The notes under the pieces: model-generated
What the model was told of the DNA's origin: nothing
Seen by the model: only the letters and a program-made list of their open reading frames with translations
The model's database searches: none
Origin: Microbacterium sp. UFMG61
GTDB lineage: Bacteria; Actinomycetota; Actinomycetes; Actinomycetales; Microbacteriaceae
Direction of reading: 5' to 3'
NCBI RefSeq assembly: GCF_015354505.1
Contig: NZ_JACAFP010000007.1
Location: forward strand, 161,317-225,316
DNA: 64,000 nt
Made by a program: the position numbers and the translations under genes
Part shown: in pieces, positions 27,221-35,167 of the stretch
Numbering within the stretch: the stretch's first letter is position 1
How the letters are laid out: every line of letters starts with the position of its first letter

Positions 27221-27775
27221 TCAGTCCTGCTGCAGAGCGCCCTGCAGGTCGAGGCTGATCGTGACGTCCTTGCCGACGAGCACGCCACCGGTCTCGAGCG
27301 CCGCGTTCCAGGTCAGGCCGAAGTCCTCGCGGTTGATGACGGTCTTCGCCGACGCGCCCGCCTTGTAGTTGCCCCACGGGTCGGAACCGAAGCCACCGAA
27401 GTCGAGCTCGAAGCTCACGGGCTTGGTGATGCCGCGGATGGTCAGGTCGCCGTCGACGAAGAGCTCGCCGTTCTCGGCGCGCGCACCGGTCGAGACGAAC
27501 TCCATGGTCGGGAAGTTCTCGGTGTCGAAGAAGTCGCCCGAGCGCAGGTGCTGGTCGCGGCCCTCGTCCTTCGTGTCGATCGACGTGACGTCGACACTCG
27601 CCTCGACGCGTGCGTCGAGGGGGTTCTCCGGGGCGATGAGTGTCGCGCTCTTGACGCCGAAGGTGCCGCGCACCTTCGAGATCATCATGTGGCGGACACT
27701 GAAGGTGACCTCGCTGTGGGAGGGGTCGAGGACCCAGGTGCCCGCGCGGTAACCGGGGATGTCGATGGTGGTCAT
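27221..27775 (-). CDS. YceI family protein
   Basis: This 184-residue protein has the lipocalin-like YceI fold: TWVLDPSHSEVTFSVRHMMISKVRGTFG, then FPTMEFVSTG and LTIRGITKPVSFELDFGG. Members bind polyisoprenoids or other lipids. It has no signal peptide, so it is cytoplasmic, as in most actinobacterial copies. A 7-bp-arm dyad about 80 bp upstream covers the likely promoter. Confidence 0.92.
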   Translation of the reverse strand: MTTIDIPGYRAGTWVLDPSHSEVTFSVRHMMISKVRGTFGVKSATLIAPENPLDARVEASVDVTSIDTKDEGRDQHLRSGDFFDTENFPTMEFVSTGARAENGELFVDGDLTIRGITKPVSFELDFGGFGSDPWGNYKAGASAKTVINREDFGLTWNAALETGGVLVGKDVTISLDLQGALQQD

Positions 27776-27853
27776 GGTTTCTCCTCTGGAGAGATCAGCC
27801 GCATGTGCGGCAACGGATGAGGGGCCGTGTTCACGGCGTCACAGGAGATAACT

Positions 27854-27871
27854 TACATGCAGATGCATGTA
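27854..27871. promoter_or_regulatory. Operator-like dyad upstream of YceI gene
   Basis: TACATGC-AGAT-GCATGTA, with perfect 7-bp arms, lies in an AT-richer patch about 80 bp before the YceI start. On the minus strand TAAGTT follows closely and could be part of the -10. It looks like a MarR-type site; the regulator is not adjacent. Confidence 0.5.
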
Positions 27872-27904
27872 TTCCCCTGTGTGCGACTTCTATTCAGGAA
27901 CGAC

Positions 27905-27937
27905 GAAGGCGCCGAGCCTCGATGGCTCGGCGCCTTC
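27905..27937. terminator. Strong stem-loop after FKBP gene
   Basis: A perfect 14-bp stem (GAAGGCGCCGAGCC at 27905-27918, GGCTCGGCGCCTTC at 27924-27937) with a 5-nt loop starts 13 nt after the FKBP stop. Confidence 0.75.
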
Positions 27938-27950
27938 CGGGCGGATCCGA

Positions 27951-28319
27951 TCAGCCGACGGCGACGAGATCGATGATGAAGATGAGGGTCTTGCCCGAGA
28001 GGAAGTGTCCCCCGCCGACGGGTCCGTACGCCAGATGCGGCGGGATGACCAGCTCACGGCGTCCGCCGACCTTCATACCGGGGATGCCGTCCTGCCAGCC
28101 CTGGATGAGGCCGCGGAGGGGGAACTGGATGGTCTCGCCGCGACCCCACGAGGAGTCGAACTCCTCGCCGGACTCGAACTCGACACCGGCGTAGTGCACG
28201 GTCACGGTGTCGCCGGGCTTGGCCTCGGTGCCGTCTCCTTCGATGAGGTCGCGGATCACGAGCTCCGCGGGGGCGGGACCGGAGGGGGCGTCGAACTCAG
28301 GCTTTGTGCGATCAGTCAT
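27951..28319 (-). CDS. FKBP-type peptidyl-prolyl isomerase
   Basis: This 122-residue protein is a single FKBP domain, which catalyses cis-trans isomerisation of prolyl bonds. The pattern is complete: GDTVTVHYAGVEFESGEEFDSSW, then PLRGLIQGWQDGIPGMKVGGRRELVIPPHLAYG. There is no signal peptide, so it is cytoplasmic. The ATG at 28319 is chosen over a start 12 codons upstream because it gives the usual short N-terminus. Confidence 0.95.
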   Translation of the reverse strand: MTDRTKPEFDAPSGPAPAELVIRDLIEGDGTEAKPGDTVTVHYAGVEFESGEEFDSSWGRGETIQFPLRGLIQGWQDGIPGMKVGGRRELVIPPHLAYGPVGGGHFLSGKTLIFIIDLVAVG

Positions 28320-28423
28320 GCTTCCATCCAACCCGAGCCCACCGATCTCGGTCAACGCGGTCGCGCCTGCTCACAGCGAACACGACGGCACACTCGCGCG
28401 ACGACCGATGTCGCGAGAAAGTC

Positions 28424-28545
28424 TTGACACGGGGATGGGGCAGGTGCACCCTGTTCTTAGATCAACTCAGCGCCCGGTAGACATGCAGGCATCGCCGCAG
28501 CACCGGGCGCTGAGTCTGTGTCCGGGCAGGTGCTGCCCGGACCTC
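28424..28545 (+). ncRNA. Candidate small RNA with own promoter
   Basis: In a 232-bp gap there is a perfect -35 box TTGACA (28424-28429), then a 17-bp spacer and CACCCT. About 7 nt after that, a structured stretch begins. Hairpin 1 has perfect 14-bp arms ACTCAGCGCCCGGT (28465-28478) and ACCGGGCGCTGAGT (28502-28515) with a 23-nt loop. Hairpin 2 has 9-bp arms GTCCGGGCA (28520-28528) and TGCCCGGAC (28534-28542) with a 5-nt loop. There is no U-tract. The predicted RNA is about 85 nt. The same sequence read on the minus strand lies just after the PrsW stop and could serve as its terminator. Confidence 0.4.
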
Positions 28546-28551
28546 ATGACC

Positions 28552-29835
28552 TCAATAGGCCAACAGAGCGGCCCTCGTCGCGCGGGTACGCGCGAGCAGG
28601 GCCTGCTCGTCAGCGGGAGCCATCGGGTCGCGCCCCGTGACGGCACGCTGACGCACGGACGCGAGCATCGTCGCATCCTTGATGAACTCGCGCATGAGCG
28701 GGCGACGGTCGCCGCGCAGCTGCGATGCCCAGCGGAGCCCTGTCTTGCGCCCCGCCGGCGTCGCGAGCATGACGACCTCTTCGGGAGTGAACCAGCCCGC
28801 GGCCGCGTAGTCGCCGAGGCGGGCCCTGGTCAGACGCGCTTCCTCACGCCGCAGCGCGACGATTCCGAGGATGAACGCCACGAACAGCGGAACCTGAAGG
28901 ACGAAGTACAGCAGGAAGAAGTTCGCGAACGACGAGCCGTTCCACAGTCCGTGCAGGAAGATCGCACCGATGAGGCCGAGCAGGCCAGCCCCCAGGACTC
29001 GACCCGTCGATGCGTGACGCCGTGCGGCGAGCCCGATCGCGAGCCCGGTGAGGGAGGTGAACATCGCATGGGCGAAGGGCGACATGATGGCGCGGAGGAT
29101 GAAGGTGACCGTGAGCTGTCCACTGCCGCCCTCGATCAGGCTGATCGCGAAGTACTGGATGTTCTCGGTGAACGCGAAGCCCGCGCCGACGAGAGCGCCG
29201 TAGACGACGCCGTCCACCGGACCGTTGAACGATCGACGGGCGATCAGGAACACGATGAAGACGCCGACGCCCTTCCAGAGCTCCTCGACGATGGGGGCCT
29301 GCACCACGGCACTCGCCACTTCACCCCGGTAGCCGACGACAAGAGTCAGGCCGAGGTCGACGAGAAGCGTGAGGCCCACAGCCGCGATCGCTCCCCAGGC
29401 GACCGCGAAGAACACGAGAGACTTCGGCTCCGGCTCCCACCTGTCGATCATGCGGACGACGAAGAACACGATCGCGAGCGGGACCAACGCCAGGACCAGC
29501 CCCACGACCGACGCGAAGGGTCCAAGGAACAGGCCGAAGTACGCGATCAATCCGAGCATGATCAGACCGAGGACGGCGAAGAGGACGTACAGGGTGACGC
29601 GACCGCCGCGCCGTGCAGCGGGCAGCGCAGGCAGTCCCGGTGACGGCGCGGGTGCGACCGGAGCGGGCGGCGAGTAGGACGTCGGTTGAGCGAGCATCGA
29701 CGCGTACGCGGGGTGCTGCGTGTACTGCGCCGGGGTGTAGTTCGAGCGGGCGTACTGCTCCGCCGAGTACTGCGGTGGCTGTTGAGCGGGCGGGGGCGTG
29801 TACGGCGATGGCTGGGACGGTCCTCCGGAACTCAT
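28552..29835 (-). CDS. PrsW family intramembrane metalloprotease
   Basis: This protein of about 427 residues has a Pro/Gln/Tyr-rich N-terminus (about 75 residues) and then eight or so membrane helices. The PrsW zinc motifs are present: IVEELWKG, FAFTENIQYF, FAHAMFTSLTG and HGLWNGSSF. A cytoplasmic tail of about 90 residues follows. In Bacillus the relative cleaves an anti-sigma factor; here the target is unknown. The ATG at 29835 is supported by TATGCT 7 nt upstream (29843-29848). Confidence 0.88.
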   Translation of the reverse strand: MSSGGPSQPSPYTPPPAQQPPQYSAEQYARSNYTPAQYTQHPAYASMLAQPTSYSPPAPVAPAPSPGLPALPAARRGGRVTLYVLFAVLGLIMLGLIAYFGLFLGPFASVVGLVLALVPLAIVFFVVRMIDRWEPEPKSLVFFAVAWGAIAAVGLTLLVDLGLTLVVGYRGEVASAVVQAPIVEELWKGVGVFIVFLIARRSFNGPVDGVVYGALVGAGFAFTENIQYFAISLIEGGSGQLTVTFILRAIMSPFAHAMFTSLTGLAIGLAARRHASTGRVLGAGLLGLIGAIFLHGLWNGSSFANFFLLYFVLQVPLFVAFILGIVALRREEARLTRARLGDYAAAGWFTPEEVVMLATPAGRKTGLRWASQLRGDRRPLMREFIKDATMLASVRQRAVTGRDPMAPADEQALLARTRATRAALLAY

Positions 29836-29923
29836 AGGAATGAGCATATTGGCTCTGTGCGAGTTCGCCGCGGCCCGCCCCTTCCTTCCGCCATAACCAC
29901 GCCGCACCGGATACCGTAGGAGT

Positions 29924-30793
29924 ATGCGGTTCGCTCATCTGCGTCGTGCCGACTCCGCCGTTGCGAATCTCGCAGTGGTGGAGGGCGCCGACGCCATCCT
30001 CGTCTCCGATCTCCTCACCGACCCACCTGCGACGCTCCAGCAGCTGATCGAGGGTGGCGAGCCGATGCTCGACGCTCTGCGCTCGGCTCTGGCAGAGGGC
30101 AGCGCCGAGCGCCATTCCCTCGAGGGCTGGGCTTTCGACTCCGCCGTCATCGCTCCCCCGGCCGTACTGGCCGTCGGACTCAACTATGCGGCGCACTCGA
30201 GCGAGCTGGGGCTGAAGACCGATACCGCCCCGACCGTCTTCACACTCTGGCCGAATTCTCTCACCGGCCATGAGCAGACCACCTCCTGGCCGCGGTCGCT
30301 CAGCGAGGCCGTCGACTACGAAGCGGAGCTCGGTGTGCTGATCGGCACGCCTGCGAAGGACGTCACCGAGGCCGACGCTCTGTCGCACGTCTGGGGCTAC
30401 ACGGTCGTCAACGACATCACCGCCCGCAATGTGCAGTTCTCCGAGGCGCAGTGGTCGCGCTGCAAGTCCTTCGACGGCTTCAGCCCGACCGGCCCCTTCG
30501 CCGTCACCGCAGATGAGGTCGCCGATCCGCAGGATCTGCACATCTGGGCGGTCGTCGACGGTCAGACCGTGCAGGACGCCACCACCGGTCAGATGGTGCG
30601 GTCGGTCGCGACCCTGATCGCCCACCTCTCGCAGTCGCTGACGCTGCTGCCCGGCACGCTGATCTCGACGGGCAGCCCCGGCGGCGCCGGATACTCCCGC
30701 GATCCGCAGATCTTCCTCCGCGACCGTTCGACGGTCACTGTCGGGATCGACGGCATCGGAGAGCTGACCACTCATTGCCGCGTGATCGACTGA
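29924..30793 (+). CDS. Fumarylacetoacetate hydrolase family protein
   Basis: This 289-residue protein is a FAH-fold hydrolase or decarboxylase. VLAVGLNYAAHSSELG opens the catalytic domain. The metal-binding acidic residues are in DYEAELGVLIG and VVNDITARNVQ. KSFDGFSPTGPFAV and STGSPGGAGYSRDPQIFL complete the pattern. Such enzymes act on 2-oxo acids in aromatic catabolism or on oxaloacetate; the substrate is not identifiable. TACCGT lies 6 nt before the ATG (29912-29917), so it is probably leaderless. Confidence 0.92.
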   Translation: MRFAHLRRADSAVANLAVVEGADAILVSDLLTDPPATLQQLIEGGEPMLDALRSALAEGSAERHSLEGWAFDSAVIAPPAVLAVGLNYAAHSSELGLKTDTAPTVFTLWPNSLTGHEQTTSWPRSLSEAVDYEAELGVLIGTPAKDVTEADALSHVWGYTVVNDITARNVQFSEAQWSRCKSFDGFSPTGPFAVTADEVADPQDLHIWAVVDGQTVQDATTGQMVRSVATLIAHLSQSLTLLPGTLISTGSPGGAGYSRDPQIFLRDRSTVTVGIDGIGELTTHCRVID

Positions 30794-30806
30794 TCGCATC
30801 CGCGGA

Positions 30807-30851
30807 ACATGACGACGGCCCCGGCGAAACTCGCCGGGGCCGTCGTCATGT
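30807..30851. terminator. Very strong bidirectional terminator
   Basis: A perfect 21-bp stem (30807-30827 with 30831-30851, containing GACGACGGCCCCGGC) encloses a 3-nt loop. It lies between the converging FAH-family gene and aspA. Confidence 0.85.
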
Positions 30852-30855
30852 CCGA

Positions 30856-32316
30856 TCAGATCTCGATGAGATCTTCGGCGGCTATCACCGGGATCGCCGC
30901 CGTCACGGCTTCGAGCCCCGACAGACGTGCCGGGGAGAGCTGCTTGCTGACCTCATCGCGCGACATGAGGCCGGCCTCGACGACGAGATCTGCGACGTTC
31001 CGGTTGGTGAGCAGAGCGGTCTTCGCCAGGGCCGCCGCAGCGGCATAGCCGATGAACGGCGTCAGCGCCGTGATCACTCCGACCGAGGCACCGACCATCG
31101 CGCCGAGACGGTCGCGGTTCGCGGTGATGCCGTCGACGCAGTTCACGCGAAGCGTCCACATGGCCTGACGCATCCAGGTGATCGACTGGAAGATCGAGTG
31201 CGCGATGACCGGCTCGAAGGCGTTGAGCTGCAGCTGCCCCGCCTCGGCAGCCATCGTCACCGTCATGTCCGCGCCCGCAACGGCGAAGGCGACCTGGTTG
31301 ACGACCTCGGGGATGACCGGGTTCACCTTGCCGGGCATGATGCTCGAGCCCGCCTGCATGGCCGGGAGATTGATCTCACCGAACCCGGCCTGCGGTCCCG
31401 ACGACAGCAGACGCAGGTCATTGCAGATCTTCGACAGCTTCATCGCGTTGCGCTTGAGCGTCGAGGAGAACGACATGAACGACCCGGTGTCACTGGTCGC
31501 CTCGACCAGGTCGCCGGCGGTGACCAGATCGAGCTGCGTGATCTCACGCAGGTGCTTGAGCACCGAGGGAGCGTAGTCGATGTGCGTCGTGATGCCGGTG
31601 CCGATCGCCGTCGCGCCCATGTTGATCTCGAACATCAGAGAGGCGTTCTCGGTCAGACGGGTGTGGTCGTAGCCGAGGGTCGTCGCGAAACCGTGGAACT
31701 CCTGGCCGAGCGTCATCGGCACGGCGTCCTGCAGCTGGGTGCGGCCGACCTTGAGCACGTCGTGGAACTCGTGCGACTTGTGCAGGAACGAGATGCGCAG
31801 CAGGTCGAGCTCCTCGAGCAGCGAGCGCAGCGTGAGCGAAAGACCGATCTTCACCGCCGTCGGGTACACATCATTGGTCGACTGGCTGCGGTTGGTGTGG
31901 TCGATCGGCGACAGATAGGCGTAGTCGCCCTTCTCGCGCCCCGCCATCTCGAGCGCGATGTTGGTGATGACCTCGTTCGCGTTCATGTTCGTCGAGGTGC
32001 CTGCGCCGCCCTGGATGACCCCGACCGTGAACTGGTCATGGAACTCACCGTCGATCACACGCTGTGCGGCGCGATCGATGAGATCGGCGCGTGACGGATC
32101 GAGCACGCCGATCTCGCGATTCGCCCGAGCACTCGCCTGCTTGACCATCGCGAGCGCGATGACGAGATCGGGATACACGGAGATCGGACGCTTCGTGATC
32201 GGGAAGTTCGCGTCGGCGCGGGCGGTGTGGATGCCCCAATACGCGTCGGCGGGGATCTCCATACTCCCGAGCGAATCGGTCTCGGTGCGGGTGGGAGCGG
32301 GCGCGGCAGATGCCAT
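30856..32316 (-). CDS. aspA: Aspartate ammonia-lyase
   Basis: This 486-residue enzyme converts L-aspartate to fumarate and ammonia. It belongs to the fumarase/aspartase superfamily: the signature AGSSIMPGKVNPVIPEVVNQ is present near residue 320, and TSTNMNANEVI and GRTQLQDAVPMTLGQEF are typical of aspartase. The ATG at 32316 has AAGGAT upstream; an upstream extension of 25 residues is not conserved in character. A TAGACT -10 box is seen at 32366-32371 on the minus strand. Confidence 0.93.
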   Translation of the reverse strand: MASAAPAPTRTETDSLGSMEIPADAYWGIHTARADANFPITKRPISVYPDLVIALAMVKQASARANREIGVLDPSRADLIDRAAQRVIDGEFHDQFTVGVIQGGAGTSTNMNANEVITNIALEMAGREKGDYAYLSPIDHTNRSQSTNDVYPTAVKIGLSLTLRSLLEELDLLRISFLHKSHEFHDVLKVGRTQLQDAVPMTLGQEFHGFATTLGYDHTRLTENASLMFEINMGATAIGTGITTHIDYAPSVLKHLREITQLDLVTAGDLVEATSDTGSFMSFSSTLKRNAMKLSKICNDLRLLSSGPQAGFGEINLPAMQAGSSIMPGKVNPVIPEVVNQVAFAVAGADMTVTMAAEAGQLQLNAFEPVIAHSIFQSITWMRQAMWTLRVNCVDGITANRDRLGAMVGASVGVITALTPFIGYAAAAALAKTALLTNRNVADLVVEAGLMSRDEVSKQLSPARLSGLEAVTAAIPVIAAEDLIEI

Positions 32317-32409
32317 GTCACATCCTTGTGGGTAGTGGCGAGTGTGGACTGCGGGGGATGCCGACAGTCTACGCCCGGGAGCATGCACCACCGGGGATAC
32401 GACCGCGCG

Positions 32410-33324
32410 TCATCGTTTGCGCGAGAACGCCTCGAGTCGCTGCTCGGGGCTCAGCGTCGCCATCCTGTCGAGCCATGCCTGCGAGAAATGGTCGCCGGTG
32501 GGGGCGTCGACAACGGGCACGACGGTGTGCGTGATCGTGTCGGGGCGCACATGCACGATCTGGAACGCCTGCGCCGCGTCCATTCCGTTCACGTCGGCTG
32601 CCGCCCGCGCGACGTTCATCGTGTAGCACGTCGCGGATGCCACGCTGACGGGGACGCCGGCGAACGTGCCGTGCGCGGAGTAATGCAGATGTCCCGCGAG
32701 GATGCCTCGGACGTCACTGCCCCGGATCACGCCCGCGAGCTCGTCCTGGTGCCGGAGCTCGAGGATGTCGAACAGCGGCACATGGCTGGGCAGCGGCGGG
32801 TGGTGCATGGCGAGGAGCGTGCCGTGCGGGGCCGGCTCGCGGAGCACGCCGGCGAGCCAATCGAGCTGGTCCTGATCGAGGTCTCCGTGATGCCAGCCCG
32901 GCACGCTCGTGTCGAGGGCGATCAGGCGCAGGCCGTCGAGGTCCCACACGCCCGTGATGGGCGATTGGGTCGGTTCCTGATCGAGCAGACCCTGTCGCAG
33001 CGCCGGCCGCTCGTCGTGGTTGCCGGCCACCCAGACGATCGTCGTTCCGAGCGCCTCCACCACCGGCTCCACGGCCGAGCGAAGACGACGATAGGCGTCG
33101 GGCTCGCCCAGATCGGCGAGGTCACCCGTGACGACGATCGCGTCGGGGTTCGGATGCACCGCGGTGATGGACTCGAGAGTGCGCGCGAAGTTCGCTTCGA
33201 CGTCGTATCGTCCGCCGAGCTTCACTCCCCCCGCGAGGTAGTGCGGATCGCTGACGTGGATGATGACGTGCGACGGCGACCCGTGACGACCGAAGACGGG
33301 AAGGCTGCCGGGGGTCGCGCGCAT
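32410..33324 (-). CDS. Metallophosphoesterase (CpdA-like phosphodiesterase)
   Basis: This 304-residue calcineurin-like phosphoesterase has all five metal-binding blocks: DPH (HVSDPHY), GDLAD, GNHDE, HHPP and GHLHY. The order and length match class III cyclic-nucleotide phosphodiesterases (CpdA/Rv0805). cAMP as substrate is possible but not certain. TAGGCT lies 6 nt before the ATG on the minus strand (33331-33336), so it is probably leaderless. Confidence 0.88.
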   Translation of the reverse strand: MRATPGSLPVFGRHGSPSHVIIHVSDPHYLAGGVKLGGRYDVEANFARTLESITAVHPNPDAIVVTGDLADLGEPDAYRRLRSAVEPVVEALGTTIVWVAGNHDERPALRQGLLDQEPTQSPITGVWDLDGLRLIALDTSVPGWHHGDLDQDQLDWLAGVLREPAPHGTLLAMHHPPLPSHVPLFDILELRHQDELAGVIRGSDVRGILAGHLHYSAHGTFAGVPVSVASATCYTMNVARAAADVNGMDAAQAFQIVHVRPDTITHTVVPVVDAPTGDHFSQAWLDRMATLSPEQRLEAFSRKR

Positions 33325-33368
33325 GGCACCAGCCTAGGGCGCGATCCCGATCCGTGCGCGGATGCGGC

Positions 33369-33704
33369 TCAGTGCCCGAGCACGATGATGAGGATGCCGA
33401 TCACGACCGCCACCGCGCACAGCGCGAAGCACCCGTAGGCGCCGAACAGGGCGAGGCGCTTCTGCCCCTCGGTGAGGGGACTCTTCCTCGCGGCCTTCGC
33501 CGCCTGCTTGGCGGCGCGCTTGAGTTCCTTCTCGGTGATCACGGTGATCGCATCCGTGAACTCCGCCGGGCTCACGACAGGCGCATGGCCGCTGCGGACC
33601 AGCAGTCTGAGACCGAACGCGTAGAAGGTCACGACCGCGCACGCACCGACGAGCGCGGCGAAGAAGACCTGGACGAAAGCACCCCAGTCGATGTCGACGC
33701 TCAC
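33369..33704 (-). CDS. Small membrane protein coupled to Pit transporter gene
   Basis: This 111-residue protein has an N-terminal membrane helix (about residues 10-33), a charged middle with ELKRAAKQAAKAARKSPLTEGQKR, and a C-terminal membrane helix (about 84-109). Its GTG start overlaps the Pit stop by 4 bp. It may be an accessory of the phosphate transporter; that is inference from coupling only. No known domain recognised. Confidence 0.7.
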   Translation of the reverse strand: MSVDIDWGAFVQVFFAALVGACAVVTFYAFGLRLLVRSGHAPVVSPAEFTDAITVITEKELKRAAKQAAKAARKSPLTEGQKRLALFGAYGCFALCAVAVVIGILIIVLGH

Positions 33705-35011
33705 TTCGAGGCCTCACTGTCGGTCGTGTCGGAGTCCGTGGTCGTGGCGGACTTCCCCTTGCTGCGCGCCTTCGCCTGCTCACGGGCGGCCGCACGCGCT
33801 TTGGCATCGGCCTTCGCCTGCGCGACCCGCTGCTGACGACGCGTCGGCGGCGGGCTGTCGGGCAGATCGATCGCCAGACCGGACTCCGCGACGTCGCTCA
33901 TCGCGTTCGCGGAGGTCACGGCGTCCTTGCGCGAGCGCAGGAAGAGTCCGATGATGACCGCGAGTGCCAGCACGGCATCGATCGCGATTCCCCACAGGCC
34001 GAGCCAGGTGATGAGGAGCGCCGCGAACGCGCCGACGGCCCCGGCCGCCGGAAGCGTGAGGAGCCAGCCGATGGCGATGCGGCCGGCCGTACGCCAGCGG
34101 ACCGTCGACCCGCGACGCCCGAGACCGGAGCCGATCACCGAACCGGACGCGACCTGCGTGGTCGACAGGGCGAAGCCGAAGGCGCTGGAGGCCAGGATGG
34201 TCGCCGCCGTCGAGCTCTCGGCAGAGAAGCCCTGCGCGGGCTTCACCTCGGTCAGCCCCTTGCCCAGCGTGCGGATGATCCGCCATCCGCCGAGGTAGGT
34301 GCCGAGCGCGATGGTGACCGCACAGGCGATGATCACCCAGAGATAGGGATCCGCCTGCTCGCTGTTCTGCCATCCCACCGTGATGAGAGCGAGGGTGATG
34401 ACACCCATCGTCTTCTGCGCGTCGTTCGTTCCGTGAGCCAGGGCCACGAGCGACGAGGTGAAGATCTGCCCCCATCGGAAGCCGTCGCGTCCGTCGGGCT
34501 TGCCGTCGTAGCGTCGGGTGATCGAGTAGGCGAGCTTGGTGGCGGCGAACGCGATGATCCCGGCGGTGAGCGGGGCGATGAGCGCAGGCAGGATGATCTT
34601 CGAGAGCACCATGCCGAAGTCGATGCCGGTGACCCCGACACCCACCAGCGTCGCACCGATGAGCCCGCCGAACAGCGCGTGCGACGAGCTCGACGGCAGG
34701 CCGAGCAGCCAGGTCAGCATGTTCCAGGTGATCGCGCCGATGAGTCCGGCGAAGATCATCGGCAGGAACACGTCCCCCTGGATGGTGTCCTCGCGGATGA
34801 TGCCGTGCGAGACCGTCTTGGAGACCTCTGTCGAGAGGAACGCCCCGACGAGGTTCAGGACGGCGGCGAGCAGGACCGCGGTCTTGGGCTTCAGCGCGCC
34901 GGTCGCGATGGGAGTGGCCATCGCGTTGGCGGTGTCGTGGAACCCGTTGGTGAAGTCGAAGAAGAGTGCCAGCAGGATAACCAGCACGACGATGAGGGCT
35001 GCGGTTTCCAC
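33701..35011 (-). CDS. Inorganic phosphate transporter, PiT family
   Basis: This 436-residue transporter has about ten membrane helices. The two PiT signature repeats are FDFTNGFHDTANAMATPIATGAL near the N-terminus and ALAHGTNDAQKTMGVI in the second half. It carries out low-affinity, metal-phosphate or H+/Na+-coupled phosphate uptake. A charged cytoplasmic tail of about 75 residues follows. The start is GTG at 35011; the frame stays open upstream but without transporter features. Three GTTCACC-like units 11 bp apart lie 63-91 bp upstream. Confidence 0.9.
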   Translation of the reverse strand: METAALIVVLVILLALFFDFTNGFHDTANAMATPIATGALKPKTAVLLAAVLNLVGAFLSTEVSKTVSHGIIREDTIQGDVFLPMIFAGLIGAITWNMLTWLLGLPSSSSHALFGGLIGATLVGVGVTGIDFGMVLSKIILPALIAPLTAGIIAFAATKLAYSITRRYDGKPDGRDGFRWGQIFTSSLVALAHGTNDAQKTMGVITLALITVGWQNSEQADPYLWVIIACAVTIALGTYLGGWRIIRTLGKGLTEVKPAQGFSAESSTAATILASSAFGFALSTTQVASGSVIGSGLGRRGSTVRWRTAGRIAIGWLLTLPAAGAVGAFAALLITWLGLWGIAIDAVLALAVIIGLFLRSRKDAVTSANAMSDVAESGLAIDLPDSPPPTRRQQRVAQAKADAKARAAAREQAKARSKGKSATTTDSDTTDSEASK

Positions 35012-35073
35012 CGTTCGCTTTCGGTCGTTGAGGAAAAGGAAGGTGTCGACGGGATCGACGTGACGAACGAAGA

Positions 35074-35102
35074 GTTCACCGTGGGTTTGACTTCCGTTAA
35101 CC
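35074..35102 (+). promoter_or_regulatory. PHO-box-like direct repeats upstream of Pit gene
   Basis: Three 7-nt units recur with exact 11-bp spacing: GTTCACC (35074), GTTTGAC (35085) and GTTAACC (35096), each followed by a 4-nt spacer. This is the layout of actinobacterial PhoP boxes (consensus GTTCACC repeats). It lies between the divergent phosphate transporter and oligopeptidase genes. Confidence 0.6.
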
Positions 35103-35167
35103 GGCCCCGGTAAATCCTCCCACCCAGTCGGGTGCCGGTCAACTCGACCTCGACTAGCGTGGGAGGT

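Noticed and set aside
28465..28542. Reading the two hairpins only as a PrsW terminator
   Set aside because: Not excluded, but the perfect -35 box and the promoter-hairpin spacing on the plus strand favour an independent RNA, so it is listed as a candidate RNA with low confidence.
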